Counted from the first letter of the stretch, positions 8,056 through 16,281 are shown. The stretch: DNA of 64,000 bases from AP-15 sp963775875 (GCA_963775875.1 CAVZKP010000015.1:186001-250000), one strand, 5' to 3'. A program made the numbers and translations. The notes: a model not told the origin generated them from the letters alone.

Positions 8056-8780
8056 CCGCGCACCATCCCGAGATAAAATTCGCGACGCGTTGCACTGAGC
8101 GAAAGTATCTCGGCCTCGCTCCAGCTATAGGCTGCAGCAAGCGTGTGCACATCGTATAGCAGCCGCTTTGCCTGCCCCTCCAGCTCCGCCCACAAAAACG
8201 CCGACAGATCGAGGCTCTCGTCGAACGACACGCCACAGACCGGGCAATCGAAATGGATGACGATTTCGGCCAATGGATCGGCCAGCGCCAGCTGCTCGCC
8301 GACAGCGTCGAGATCCGCGTCGCTCCATTCGATCCCAGCCGAAGCTGGCGACGCCGGTTCTGGCCCGAGATCCACCCGGCAGCGCTCGGCAAGGCGCCGC
8401 GCCGCCGCATCTTGATCGCGTTCGCCGGCGATCGCTGCCAGGTCGCGACTGGTCGGCAGGCGAAAAGCCCGCCCGTTGACGATAATCGGTTGGCCCTCCC
8501 GCGATGGCGGGCCGTCCGCCAGGGCTTCGCCGTCGAGCTCGAATTCGAGCCTTTCCGGGCATTGTCGGCACTGGGCCCAGCCGCCGAATCGCGGCCCGAA
8601 GCAGAGGCAGCGCAGTTGCGCCAATGCCCGGTTGCGGCGGCCGAGCGGCCAGTCGGCCGTATTGTCGGGCCGCGTCTCGGGAAACCCGGCCTCGATCGCG
8701 AGCAAAGCCCGGTCGAGCGGGTGCAGGCTATGCCCGCGCTCCCACAAGCCGAGCATCTCCACTTCCCCGAGCCTGCGCAT
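8052..8780 (-). CDS. T4 gp26/gp51-like baseplate hub assembly protein with zinc-ribbon insert
   Basis: This is a 242-residue protein. The ends match the T4-type baseplate chaperone family found in CIS operons: LGLWERGHSLHPLDRALLAIEA at the start, and LLYDVHTLAAAYSWSEAEILSLSATRREFYLGMV at the end. The last segment ('a..Y.W...eil.l...rr..yl') is the family core and also occurs in phage-tail chaperones. Between them are two Cys pairs, CRQC (about residue 75) and CPVC (about residue 180), with beta strands (LEFELDG, IVIHFD) typical of a split zinc ribbon. Zinc binding is inferred. It starts 1 base after the tube gene and overlaps the next gene by 4 bp. Confidence 0.78.
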   Translation of the reverse strand: MRRLGEVEMLGLWERGHSLHPLDRALLAIEAGFPETRPDNTADWPLGRRNRALAQLRCLCFGPRFGGWAQCRQCPERLEFELDGEALADGPPSREGQPIIVNGRAFRLPTSRDLAAIAGERDQDAAARRLAERCRVDLGPEPASPASAGIEWSDADLDAVGEQLALADPLAEIVIHFDCPVCGVSFDESLDLSAFLWAELEGQAKRLLYDVHTLAAAYSWSEAEILSLSATRREFYLGMVRG

Positions 8781-8781
8781 G

Positions 8782-9309
8782 CTAGGTCGCCACCGCGCTC
8801 AGCGTCGGTTCCACCGGTTCGGTGACGCCGGTATCCCGCTCCCAGCCCTCGTTTTCGAGCTTGATGTGCTCGATGGCGACGGCATTGGCATTGGCGTCCA
8901 GATCCGGCATGGCCTGGTATTCGGAGACCCAGCAGCGATAGATCTTGTAGGCGATCACCAGCTGCCCGGCTTCGTTGTAGAATTCGAGGTAGATGTCCTT
9001 GCGAAAATTCGCCAGAGATACTTCCGTACCCAGAGCGGAGCCGACGGACCACACCGAACCGGCCCAGTCATGAAAATTCTTATCCTGGGTGAGGCCGCGC
9101 TCGAGGGTGATCGCTTCATACTTTTGCCGCCCGGGCGATTTGCGCGACATCGACGGGTCGCCGCCGCTGCGATGCTCGACGACTTCGGTGGTGCGCTTCA
9201 GGCTGCTGATTTTGCTGATCCCGGCGACGTACTGCCCATCCCATTTCAGCCGAAACTTGAAGTTCTTGTACGGGTCAAGGCGCGTCGGATTGGCGGGAAA
9301 GATCGCCAT
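8782..9309 (-). CDS. Inner tail tube protein (gp19/Hcp-like, Afp1/5-like)
   Basis: This is a 175-residue protein with the standard features of the T4 gp19-like tube family: PYKNFKFRLKWDGQYVAGISKISSLKRTTEVVEHRSGGD in the first third, KYEAITLERGLTQDKNFHDW in the middle, and YKIYRCWVSEYQAMPDLDANANAVAIEHIKLENEGWERD near the end. Hexamers of this protein stack into the conduit inside the sheath. Only one tube gene is present in the window, whereas Afp and PVC encode several. It lies 48 bp downstream of the sheath gene. No signal peptide is present, as expected for a particle released by lysis or assembled in the cytoplasm. Confidence 0.95.
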   Translation of the reverse strand: MAIFPANPTRLDPYKNFKFRLKWDGQYVAGISKISSLKRTTEVVEHRSGGDPSMSRKSPGRQKYEAITLERGLTQDKNFHDWAGSVWSVGSALGTEVSLANFRKDIYLEFYNEAGQLVIAYKIYRCWVSEYQAMPDLDANANAVAIEHIKLENEGWERDTGVTEPVEPTLSAVAT

Positions 9310-9357
9310 TGCGTATCTCCATTCCTGTCATCGCGCTTGCGAGGCGGGTCGTGAGTG

Positions 9358-10951
9358 CTAGCTTTGGTCGACGATCTGCTGGATCTGGATCACGACGAAC
9401 TCCGCCGGGTACAGCGGGGCGAACCCGACCAATATGTTGACGATGCCGAGCGCGACGCTGGCGTCCGGATTATTCTCGGAATCGCATTTTACAAAATACG
9501 CCTGCTGCGGCGTGGTCCCGGCGAACGCGCCTTGCAGAAACAGGCCTTGCAGAAAGGTGCCGACATTGAGCCGGATCTGACCCCACAAGGCCTCGTCGTT
9601 CGGCTCGAACACCACCCACTGCGTACCGTCATACAGGCTGGATTCCAGAAACAGCGCCAGCCGCCGGATCGGAATGTATTTCCACTGGGACCCCATGATG
9701 TCGGCCCCGGCGACGGTGCGCGCCCCCCACACCACATTCCCGGTATTGCGGAACTGGCGCAGGCAATTGATCCCCAGCGGATTGAGCTGGCCGTTCTGCA
9801 GATCGGTCAGATTGGTCTGGAGACCGAGCACCTGGCTCAGTGTCGTAGCGATCCCCGCCGGCGCCTTCCACACGCCGCGGCTGGCGTCGGTAGCGGCATA
9901 GATTCCGGCCATAAAGCCGCATGGCGGAAACAGCGCCGCTCTGCCGCCAAAGGCCGGATCCGGCGCCAAAACCCACGGAAAGTAATAGGCCGAATTGCTC
10001 GCCGCCGCGGCCGACGCCGACAGCGCTTCGGTGTTGGGCGGCGTGCTCGCCGAGTTGGTGCTGGTGCCATAGGGCGCAGCCAATGTGGTGGCCAGGTTCT
10101 GGATGCTCGCATTTTGCGGCGCATCGACGATCAGAAACGCGCGATGGGTATTGCAGAACGTCTGAAGGGCGGAGATGGTCGCCGCATCGGTCTCGCCCGG
10201 CACGCACAAGAGGTTGAAGATCGGCACCTGGCTCAGCAGGCTCAGCCCACTGGTGGTGGCGTTCAGCGCCGTCTCGAATTCCTGGGGCGTGGTGATGCTG
10301 CCGGGATGGAGAATGTCGCCATCGACACCGGTCTTTGCCGTCGTGAAATTGATCGTGGTTACACCCGCCGGCGGCGTCCCGGTCACCGTTTGCGCTGTCG
10401 TGGATCCCGGTGCGGTGAATGTCAGGTAGTTCGAATCTGCATTGATCACCGCCACCACATATTGCGGGTCCGTGGCACTGCAGGAGAGGTTGGTGTAGCT
10501 TTCCAGCGTGGTCAGCGCCCCGCTCGCATTGGCCAGCTGCACCAGCAGGCTGAAGCGCGCCTGATTGGGCGAGGGCTGGGTGGTCAGCGTCACCACCAGG
10601 CTGTTGCCCCAAACTCCGGGATTGCTCGCATAGAGGGTGACGCCGGCGCCGGTCGGCCAGGGTTCCGAGGCGGGCGCGGCGGTGCTCCCGACCAGCCGCA
10701 CGATGTAGGCCTGCTGTCCGCCGTTCTGAAAAAACTGGCTGACCGCGTAGGCCAGGTACACCCCCGGCACAAACGTGCCGAAAATCGACTGGAACTCCGG
10801 AAATGCTCTGGACCATCACGGCTTCGGTCGTCGGCCCTTGCGGCGCCCAGCCGATAAACGCCGCGATCGAGGTCGCAACCCCGGTAATCGTGTGCTGGCC
10901 GCTGGACAGTTCTTCGATGTAGACGCCTGGATAGGTCAGGGCTACTGGCAT
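9358..10951 (-). CDS. Contractile tail sheath protein (frame broken by one base)
   Basis: The gene starts at ATG 10951 with a good AAGGAAAA ribosome-binding site and reads MPVALTYPGVYIEELSSG, the hallmark start of CIS/phage sheaths. Near 10796-10803 the frame changes: after MVQSIS the expected EFQSIFGTFVPGVYLAYAVSQFF follows only if one base is dropped. The rest (to 9358) contains FFQNGGQQAYIVR, NLLCVPGE, AFLIVDAP, YYFPWVLAPDP, GIYAATDASRGVWKAPAG and the C-terminal insertion domain ending AEFVVIQIQQIVD. With the single base removed the product is 530 residues, normal for a sheath. Only one sheath gene is visible. The frame break is probably a sequence error, since the downstream operon appears intact. 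Confidence 0.92.
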
Positions 10952-11234
10952 CACGGTTTTCCTTGGTTGGCGACGGGGCGCTGGCAATCGGCGGCGCGGC
11001 GGACCGCTCGCGCTGCCGGTCGGGGATCACTGCGGTCCATTGCAGATGACGCTGTCGGCGAGGCCGTGGCGAGGCCGCGGCGATGGCCTCGCCCTGGCCG
11101 GTAACCGGGATGCCGGTCCGGTCCGGACCTGACGCATCTGTTGCTCGCGACGGTCCGAGACATCTTCTTCGCCACTCCCCCGATGGGGCCATCCGCCCCG
11201 CTCGTCGGCATAGTTCAAGCGATCGGTCGGGATG

Positions 11235-11275
11235 TGTGAGGCAGTTCACATATGGTTAATCATTTCGCGGACCAA
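11235..11275 (-). promoter_or_regulatory. Possible promoter with CRP/FNR-type palindrome upstream of the CIS operon
   Basis: The bases at 11235-11250 read TGTGA-GGCAGT-TCACA, a perfect match to the textbook CRP half-sites with a 6-base spacer. On the minus strand, TTGGTC (11275-11270) and TATGTG (11252-11247) are spaced by 17 bases and could act as -35 and -10 boxes for the sheath operon. The palindrome would overlap the -10 box. Both are pattern matches only. Factors of the CRP/FNR family are common in alphaproteobacteria, but which one would bind is unknown. Confidence 0.35.
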
Positions 11276-11401
11276 GCCGCCATCGGTCACTCGTCTGCCG
11301 GCTTCCCGATTTCCGACCCGGCCGCCAGGCGGCGCGCGCAAGAACCCTTCGTTCCGCGCTAGGGCCGCGAACCTGAAATTTGACACCGGCTCGGCGTCAC
11401 C

Positions 11402-11476
11402 GAGATTGCTTCGCTTTGCTCGCAATGACACCGCGAATCGCTGTCATTGCGAGGAGTGGAGCGACGACGCAATCTC
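11402..11476. repeat. Imperfect palindromic intergenic repeat (TTGCGAGGAGTGGAGCGAC type)
   Basis: The left arm, GAGATTGCTTCGC through CGCAATGACA (11402-11430), is answered after an 11-base spacer by TGTCATTGCGAGG through GCAATCTC (11442-11476). It can fold into a long hairpin with a few bulges. This sequence type, TGTCATTGCGAGnnnnGnAGCGAC..GCAATCTC, is a widespread dispersed repeat in proteobacterial genomes. It sits between two gene ends that both point away from it or towards the CIS operon, and might act as a terminator or nucleoid site. Confidence 0.7.
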
Positions 11477-11603
11477 GATGCCGTCCATGAAGGACAGTCA
11501 TCCGATTAGTCATCACATTAGGGCCGCGCTTCCAGGATCATGTTGAACGGCGTTTCAACCATCGTCGAAGTCCCACCCGGTTCTTGTTAAGATTTGCGTA
11601 AGC

Positions 11604-12110
11604 CTACCCTGGCTGGCTGGTCCCGTCAACGGTGCGCAGCATCATCTCGACATGGGTGACGCCGAAATCATCGAACGGCTCCGAGCTCACCGCAAAGCCG
11701 AAGCTTTGGTAGAACCGCGCCAGATGGCGCTGCGCCCGCAATACCACCGGCCGGCCGCGGTAATCCTCGCGGCACCGGCGCAGCGCCTGCTCCATCAGCA
11801 TGCGGCCCAGCCCCTGGCCGCGCAAATCCGGGGCGAGCGCTACCCGGCCGATGCTGACCAGCGGCGGCGGCCCCGGCATCGGCGCCAGGCGCAGATAGCC
11901 GGCGAGCACGCCCGCCTGGCGCAACAGCAGATGCCGCGCGGTCTGGTCGAAGCCGTCAAGGTCGGGATAGGGCGACCCCTGCTCGACGACGAAGATGCTC
12001 TGACGGAACCGCAGGATTTCGTAGAGTTCCTGCGTGGACAATTGTTCGAAGCGCCGCCATTCGGTGGCGATTTCCGGCGTCATCTCTGGCAAGCTCCGGC
12101 TCTCCATCAT
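11604..12110 (-). CDS. elaA: ElaA-like GNAT acetyltransferase
   Basis: This is a 168-residue GNAT-fold protein; if translation begins at MTPEIATEW (ATG 12083), it is 159 residues. The family-specific start is present: LSTQELYEILRFRQSIFVVEQGSPYPDLDGFD, as in E. coli ElaA. So is the acetyl-CoA loop: VALAPDLRGQGLGRMLMEQAL at about residues 93-113. It ends with FYQSFGFAVSSEPFDDFGVTHVEM, matching 'GFE.VG..F.E.GI.H..M'. The substrate is unknown. It is transcribed away from the deacetylase gene with only 17 bases between the starts, so the promoters must overlap coding sequence. Confidence 0.85.
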   Translation of the reverse strand: MMESRSLPEMTPEIATEWRRFEQLSTQELYEILRFRQSIFVVEQGSPYPDLDGFDQTARHLLLRQAGVLAGYLRLAPMPGPPPLVSIGRVALAPDLRGQGLGRMLMEQALRRCREDYRGRPVVLRAQRHLARFYQSFGFAVSSEPFDDFGVTHVEMMLRTVDGTSQPG

Positions 12111-12127
12111 GCAAAGGGAACAGCGTC

Positions 12128-13009
12128 ATGCAGCCGCGCGACTATGGCCCGTTTCCGTACACGCCGATCAACGACCGACCAAAGCTCGAATGGCCGGGCG
12201 GCGCTCGGCTGGCGGTGTGGGTCATCCCCAATATCGAGTTCTTTCCGTTGACCAAGGCTATTTCCGGCCATCCTGGCATACCCGCCGGCAATCCGCCGTC
12301 CGTGCGGGCCTGGGCGCAGCGGGATTATGGCAACCGGGTCGGCATCTGGCGGATCATGGATGTGCTCAGCAAGCACGGCATCCGCGCCAGCCCGACCCTC
12401 AATAGCGACATCTGCGATCATCACCCGCAGATCGTCCGCGCCGCGATCGAGCTCGGCTGGGAGATCCTCGGCCACAACCAGACGAACAGCGTATGGCTCG
12501 ACGCGTTGAGCCCCGAGGAGGAACGGCGCACGGTTTCCCGCACCTTGTCGCGCATCGCCGAGATGACCGGCAAAAAGCCGCTCGGCTGGCTCGGCTCCGG
12601 CCTCGCCGAGACCTGGCATACGCTCGACTTCCTCACCGAGGAGGGCTGTCTCTACGTCGCCGACTGGGTCAATGACGATCAGCCCTACTTGATGGATATC
12701 GGCGGCAAGCCGCTGGTCTCGATCCCCTATTCCTACGAGATCAACGACGCGCCGCACTTCAATTACCGGAACGGCACGATCGGCGAGTTCGAGGCGATGA
12801 TCCGCCGCCAGTTCGACACGCTCTACGCCGAAGGCGCGCAATCAGGACGGGTCATGGCGATCTGCCTGCACCCCTATCTGATCGGCGTGCCGCACCGCAT
12901 CGCCGGGCTCGATTCGGCGCTAGCCTATATCCGCGCGCATGACGGCGTCTGGTTCGCCACCGGCGAGGAGATCGTGCGTCACTGGCTGCAGTCGGGCGCC
13001 ACCTTCTGA
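12128..13009 (+). CDS. Polysaccharide deacetylase family protein (NodB fold)
   Basis: This 293-residue protein belongs to the carbohydrate esterase 4-like (NodB/PuuE) group. Visible features are the N-terminal ARLAVWVIPNIEFFP, a RVGIWRIMDVLSKHGIRAS segment with PTLNSDICDHHPQIV (the metal-site region usually written TxxDxD..H), GWEILGHNQTN carrying the HxxxH-like second metal site, and the C-terminal VMAICLHPYLIGVPHRI. Members without a signal peptide, like this one, are often allantoinase/PuuE-like cytoplasmic amidases rather than cell-wall enzymes, so the substrate is not certain. The ribosome-binding site AAAGGGAA lies 9 bases before the ATG. Confidence 0.85.
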   Translation: MQPRDYGPFPYTPINDRPKLEWPGGARLAVWVIPNIEFFPLTKAISGHPGIPAGNPPSVRAWAQRDYGNRVGIWRIMDVLSKHGIRASPTLNSDICDHHPQIVRAAIELGWEILGHNQTNSVWLDALSPEEERRTVSRTLSRIAEMTGKKPLGWLGSGLAETWHTLDFLTEEGCLYVADWVNDDQPYLMDIGGKPLVSIPYSYEINDAPHFNYRNGTIGEFEAMIRRQFDTLYAEGAQSGRVMAICLHPYLIGVPHRIAGLDSALAYIRAHDGVWFATGEEIVRHWLQSGATF

Positions 13010-13030
13010 AGCCAGGCCGCGCGCCCGGTG

Positions 13031-13351
13031 CTAGCGGCCGGGCGGGCGGTAGCTGACGCTCTTTTCGAGCCCCCGGTCGACCTCCTCGACGGTCATCAGC
13101 GCCGTGGTGCGGGTGCGCACCAGCCCGGTTGACGACGCGGTGACGCCGATCGCCGCGGCGGTGCTGTTGTCCGGCAAATCGGCGATGATGTAGACGTCGT
13201 CCTTGCCAAGGGCGTGGTAGAAGCACTCGACCTTGCCGCCGACGCTGGCGATCGCCGCGGCAACCGCTTGCCCGCGGCCGGAAGCCTTGTCCTTTTGCAG
13301 GCCCTTCAAGCCATCGGCGGTGTAGGACGCGGTGATCAGATATTTGGGCAT
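13031..13351 (-). CDS. GYD domain-containing protein
   Basis: This is a 106-residue protein starting MPKYLITASYTADGLKGLQKD, with the strand KVECFYHALGKDDVYIIADLPDNSTAAAIGV that defines the small GYD family (the G-x-D triplet appears here as GKDDVY). It ends with TTALMTVEEVDRGLEKSVSYRPPG. GYD proteins are ferredoxin-like, probably dimeric, and of unknown function. The gene stands alone on the minus strand between the deacetylase (convergent) and the chromate transporter pair (same strand, 50 bases upstream). Confidence 0.88.
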   Translation of the reverse strand: MPKYLITASYTADGLKGLQKDKASGRGQAVAAAIASVGGKVECFYHALGKDDVYIIADLPDNSTAAAIGVTASSTGLVRTRTTALMTVEEVDRGLEKSVSYRPPGR

Positions 13352-13402
13352 CGTGCACCCTCCCTGAGGTGGTCCGTTTCGGCAACGGACCAGGCCGGCA
13401 GA

Positions 13403-13948
13403 CTACATCCGCCCGAATGCGGCGGCGAGGCCGAACAGCGCACCGCTGATGGCGAACAGAATCAGCGGGTTGAGCCGGGGCCAGCGCAATAGCACGACCG
13501 TCGCCAGCAGCGCCGCCGCCCACACCGCGCGGCCGCCCGCCACCTGCAGCACGGCAATGCCGCCGGCCAGCACCAGCCCGGCGGCGATCGGCGCCAGCCC
13601 GCGCTCGACCGCGCTGTGCCAGCGCGAGCCGCGCCATCTTCCCCACATCCGCGCCCCGCCATAGACCAACAGCGAGGATGGCAGGTAGAGCGCCACCGTT
13701 GCGGTCAGCGCACCGGACCAGCCCGCCACCTTCCACCCGATCAGCGCCGACAGCATCGTGCCGGGCCCCGGCGCGGCGCGCGAGATCGCGAACAGATCGG
13801 CAAATTCGTGCTGCGTCGTCCAGTGGTGGACGACCACCGCCTGTTGCTCGATCTCGGCCAGGAGCGAAGCGCCGCCGCCGATCGAAAACAGCGATAGCGG
13901 GCCGAACACCAGGACCAGCGCCAGCAGGCTCCGCCAGTCGTCTCGCAT
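13403..13948 (-). CDS. Chromate transporter half-protein (short-chain CHR), second subunit
   Basis: This 181-residue membrane protein has the CHR family motif near the start: LSLFSIGGGASLLAEIEQQ (family form FG.GG), followed by FADLFAISRAAPGPGTMLSALIGWKVAGWSGAL. It has about five to six hydrophobic segments, ending LILFAISGALFGLAAAFG. Short-chain CHR proteins work as pairs of oppositely oriented halves exporting chromate, or an unknown anion, from the cytoplasm. The partner is the next gene upstream, 1 base away. Chromate itself is inferred from the family name only. Confidence 0.85.
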   Translation of the reverse strand: MRDDWRSLLALVLVFGPLSLFSIGGGASLLAEIEQQAVVVHHWTTQHEFADLFAISRAAPGPGTMLSALIGWKVAGWSGALTATVALYLPSSLLVYGGARMWGRWRGSRWHSAVERGLAPIAAGLVLAGGIAVLQVAGGRAVWAAALLATVVLLRWPRLNPLILFAISGALFGLAAAFGRM

Positions 13949-13949
13949 G

Positions 13950-14531
13950 TCAGCTCCGCCGCCCGCGATGCCGCATCCAGGCGAGGCCGATGCTGAGCGG
14001 CGCCAGGCACAGGATCACCGGCAGCATCGGCCAGCGCAGCACCCCGACCGCGAGCACCGTCGCGATGGTAATCACGATCTCGCCGAGCTGCGCCACGCCG
14101 CGCGGCACCAGCACCAGCCCGGTGGCAAAGGTCAGGCCGATCGCCGCCGCCGCGACCCCGTCGAGAACCGCGTGCGCCACCGGGCTGCCGGCGATCCTGG
14201 CATAGCCCACGGCCAGCGCCACCACGATCACCAGCGGTCCCGACAGCAGCCCGACCACCGCCGTCAGCGCGCCCAGCCCGCCGCGCAGCCGCTGCCCGAC
14301 CTGGACCGTCAGATTGACCCCGGCCGAGCCCGGCATCAGCCGGCTGAGCCCGACATCCACCAGAAACGTCTGATCATTGATCCAGTGCCGGCGCTGCACA
14401 AAGGCGCGGTACAGCCAGGCCGCGGTGCCGCCGCCAAAACTGGTTACGCCGAGCCGGAAGAACGCGGCAAAGATCGCCGGCAGGCTTACCCGCGCGGTGC
14501 CGTCCGCCTGTCGCTCGCTGATCTCGGCCAC
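13950..14531 (-). CDS. Chromate transporter half-protein (short-chain CHR), first subunit
   Basis: This 193-residue membrane protein starts with a short polar segment and then AIFAAFFRLGVTSFGGGTAAWLYRAFV, the CHR motif (FGGG). It continues with FLVDVGLSRLMPGSAGVNLTVQVGQRLRGGLGAL, where PGSAGVN corresponds to the PGP..N loop. Several hydrophobic segments follow, including LVIVVALAVGYARIAG and TFATGLVLVPRGVAQLG. It lies one base upstream of its partner, and the two would form one heterodimeric transporter. Divergent from tcuA, with 250 bases between. Confidence 0.85.
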   Translation of the reverse strand: MAEISERQADGTARVSLPAIFAAFFRLGVTSFGGGTAAWLYRAFVQRRHWINDQTFLVDVGLSRLMPGSAGVNLTVQVGQRLRGGLGALTAVVGLLSGPLVIVVALAVGYARIAGSPVAHAVLDGVAAAAIGLTFATGLVLVPRGVAQLGEIVITIATVLAVGVLRWPMLPVILCLAPLSIGLAWMRHRGRRS

Positions 14532-14635
14532 AGCGCCCTTCTCCCCCGATCGCCGCCGGAGCCAAGGTTATCTCCTCGCCCAAGGCGCGGCGAGCGGCTT
14601 TGCGCCTGCGGCCGGTGCAGCGGGTTAGCGCGTAG

Positions 14636-14661
14636 GGTGGGTTAGCGAAGCGTAACCCACC
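14636..14661. repeat. Short palindromic repeat GGTGGGTTA-GCGAAGCG-TAACCCACC
   Basis: A perfect 9-base inverted repeat around an 8-base loop lies in the gap between the chromate transporter and tcuA. The sequence GTAGGGTGGGTTAGCGAAGCGTAACCCACC is a dispersed intergenic element I recognise from many proteobacterial genomes. No poly-T tract follows, so it is not an obvious intrinsic terminator. The rest of the gap (14532-14784) holds nothing else I can name. Confidence 0.7.
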
Positions 14662-14784
14662 GCCAGTCGCAACGCCCCACCGATGATCGGTCTGTCTGTG
14701 CTCAACCCATCCTGCAGGTCTTCGATAGGTCGGGTTTTCGCCAGACTACGCTAAACTGGCTGGCGTCTAACCGAGGAGCGCGCG

Positions 14785-16281
14785 ATGGACCTACCCCCGC
14801 AGGATGTGATCGTGGTCGGGGCCGGCAATGCCGCCACTTGCGCGGCACTGTCGGCGCGCGAGAACGGCGCCCGGGTGCTGATGCTCGAAGTGGCGCCCGA
14901 GGACCAGCGCGGCGGCAATTCGGCCTTTACCGGCGGCGCCTTCCGGGTCGTCTATCATGGCGGCGAGGACCTCGCCCGGCTGATCCCCGACATGAACGAG
15001 ACCGAGCTCAACGACGTCGATTTCGGCACCTATACCGAGGAGCAGTATTTCGACGATATGGGCCGGCTGACCCAGTATCGCTGCGACCCCGATCTGACCG
15101 AGATCCTGATCCGCGGCAGCTTCGAGGCCGCGGTGTGGATGCGCGAACAGGGGGTGCGGTTCCAGCTCGGGCTCGGCCGTCAGGCGTTCCGGGTCGACGG
15201 CAAGTTCAAATTCTGGGGCGGGCTCGCCTGCCATATCTGGGGCGGCGGCAAGGAACTGGTCAAGGCGTTGCACGCCCGCGCCGCGCGCGACGGGATCGAC
15301 GTGCTCTATGACACGCCGGCGATCGCCCTGTTGACCGGCGACCGCGGCGTCGAGGGGGTGAGGGTGCGCCACCAGGGCCGGATCCGCGAGTTGCGGTCGA
15401 GCGCGGTGGTGCTGGCCTGCGGCGGGTTCGAGGCCAATGCCGAGATGCGGGCGCGCTATCTCGGGCCCAATTGGGACCTCGCCAAGGTGCGCGGCTCGCG
15501 CTTCAACACCGGTCAGGGGCTGAAGATGGCGCTCGATCTGGGGGCGGCCGTGCACGGCCATTGGTCGGGCGCGCATTCGGTCGCCTGGGATCTGAACGCG
15601 CCGCCCTATGGCGACCTCGATGTCGGCGACCGCTTTCAAAAGCACAACTATCCGTTCGGCATCATCGTCAACGCCCGCGGCGAGCGTTATCTGGACGAAG
15701 GCCTCGATTTCCACAGCTATACCTATGCCGAATACGGCGGCAGGATCCTGAACCAGCCGGGCATGTTCGCCTGGCAGATCTTCGACCAGAAAGTCGTCCA
15801 CCTGCTGCGCGAGGAATACCGCATCCCGCGCATCACCAAGGAAAAGGCCGACAGTTTCGAGGCCCTGGCGCCGCGTCTCGACGGCGTCGACGCCGCCCGC
15901 TTTCTCGAAACCGTGCGCGCCTTCAATGCCGCCCCCCGGCCCGAGGCGGCGTTCAACCCCAACATCCATGACGGGCTGCGCACCACCGGCCTGGCGATCG
16001 ACAAGACCAATTGGGCCCAGCGCCTCGATACCCCGCCCTTTGAGGCCTATGCGGTGACGACCGGCATCACCTTCACCTTTGGCGGTCTGAAGATCACCAA
16101 CGCTGCCGAGGTCGAGGACACCACCGGCCATCCGATCCCCGGCCTCTATGCGGCGGGCGAGATGGTCGGCGGGCTGTTCTACCACAATTACGCCAGCGGC
16201 ACCGGGCTGATGTCCGGCGCCGTCTTCGGCCGCCTCGCCGGCAGGGGCGCGGCGGCCCACGCGCAACGGCGGCGATCGTAG
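14785..16281 (+). CDS. tcuA: FAD-dependent tricarballylate dehydrogenase-like protein (TcuA family)
   Basis: This is a 498-residue flavoprotein. The FAD-binding GxGxxG motif is at residues 10-20 (VIVVGAGNAATCAALSA). A mid-protein FWGGLACHIWGGGKELVKAL and the second dinucleotide segment SSAVVLACGGFEANAEM match the fumarate reductase/succinate dehydrogenase flavoprotein group. The C-terminal GLYAAGEMVGGLFYHNYASGTGLMSGAVFGRLAG closes the FAD domain. The whole resembles TcuA, which oxidises tricarballylate to cis-aconitate. TcuB (electron transfer) and TcuC (transport) are not adjacent, so the substrate is uncertain. The cluster of GGTYHNY-like residues is consistent with TcuA rather than KsdD-type steroid dehydrogenases. 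Confidence 0.78.
   Translation: MDLPPQDVIVVGAGNAATCAALSARENGARVLMLEVAPEDQRGGNSAFTGGAFRVVYHGGEDLARLIPDMNETELNDVDFGTYTEEQYFDDMGRLTQYRCDPDLTEILIRGSFEAAVWMREQGVRFQLGLGRQAFRVDGKFKFWGGLACHIWGGGKELVKALHARAARDGIDVLYDTPAIALLTGDRGVEGVRVRHQGRIRELRSSAVVLACGGFEANAEMRARYLGPNWDLAKVRGSRFNTGQGLKMALDLGAAVHGHWSGAHSVAWDLNAPPYGDLDVGDRFQKHNYPFGIIVNARGERYLDEGLDFHSYTYAEYGGRILNQPGMFAWQIFDQKVVHLLREEYRIPRITKEKADSFEALAPRLDGVDAARFLETVRAFNAAPRPEAAFNPNIHDGLRTTGLAIDKTNWAQRLDTPPFEAYAVTTGITFTFGGLKITNAAEVEDTTGHPIPGLYAAGEMVGGLFYHNYASGTGLMSGAVFGRLAGRGAAAHAQRRRS

Larger units (their letters stand above)
10952..11603. other. Upstream region of the CIS operon, no convincing gene
   Basis: This 650-base stretch between the sheath start and the acetyltransferase stop holds a possible promoter with a CRP-type palindrome (11235-11275) and a large imperfect palindromic repeat (11402-11476). 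Open frames of 60-100 codons exist but use rare codons (AGA, AGG, GGA, CGA) and match nothing. One of them (11211 to 10951, minus) ends in a TGATG overlap with the sheath start. If transcription starts near 11240, the leader would be almost 290 bases long. Confidence 0.5.

Noticed and set aside
1..10951. Prophage
   Set aside because: No capsid, portal, terminase, integrase or lysis genes are visible, while the AAA+ ATPase, Pvc16-like and Afp7-like proteins are typical of CIS; the left part is unseen, so this stays conditional.
1..10951. Type VI secretion system
   Set aside because: No TssB/TssC split sheath, ClpV, TssJLM or TssK-like proteins are present; the sheath is a single phage-type protein.
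10951..11211. 86-codon minus-strand frame ending in a TGATG overlap with the sheath start
   Set aside because: The overlap fits the operon style, but the protein is a featureless Arg/Pro/Gly mixture with rare codons (AGA, AGG, GGA, CGA) and no ribosome-binding site.
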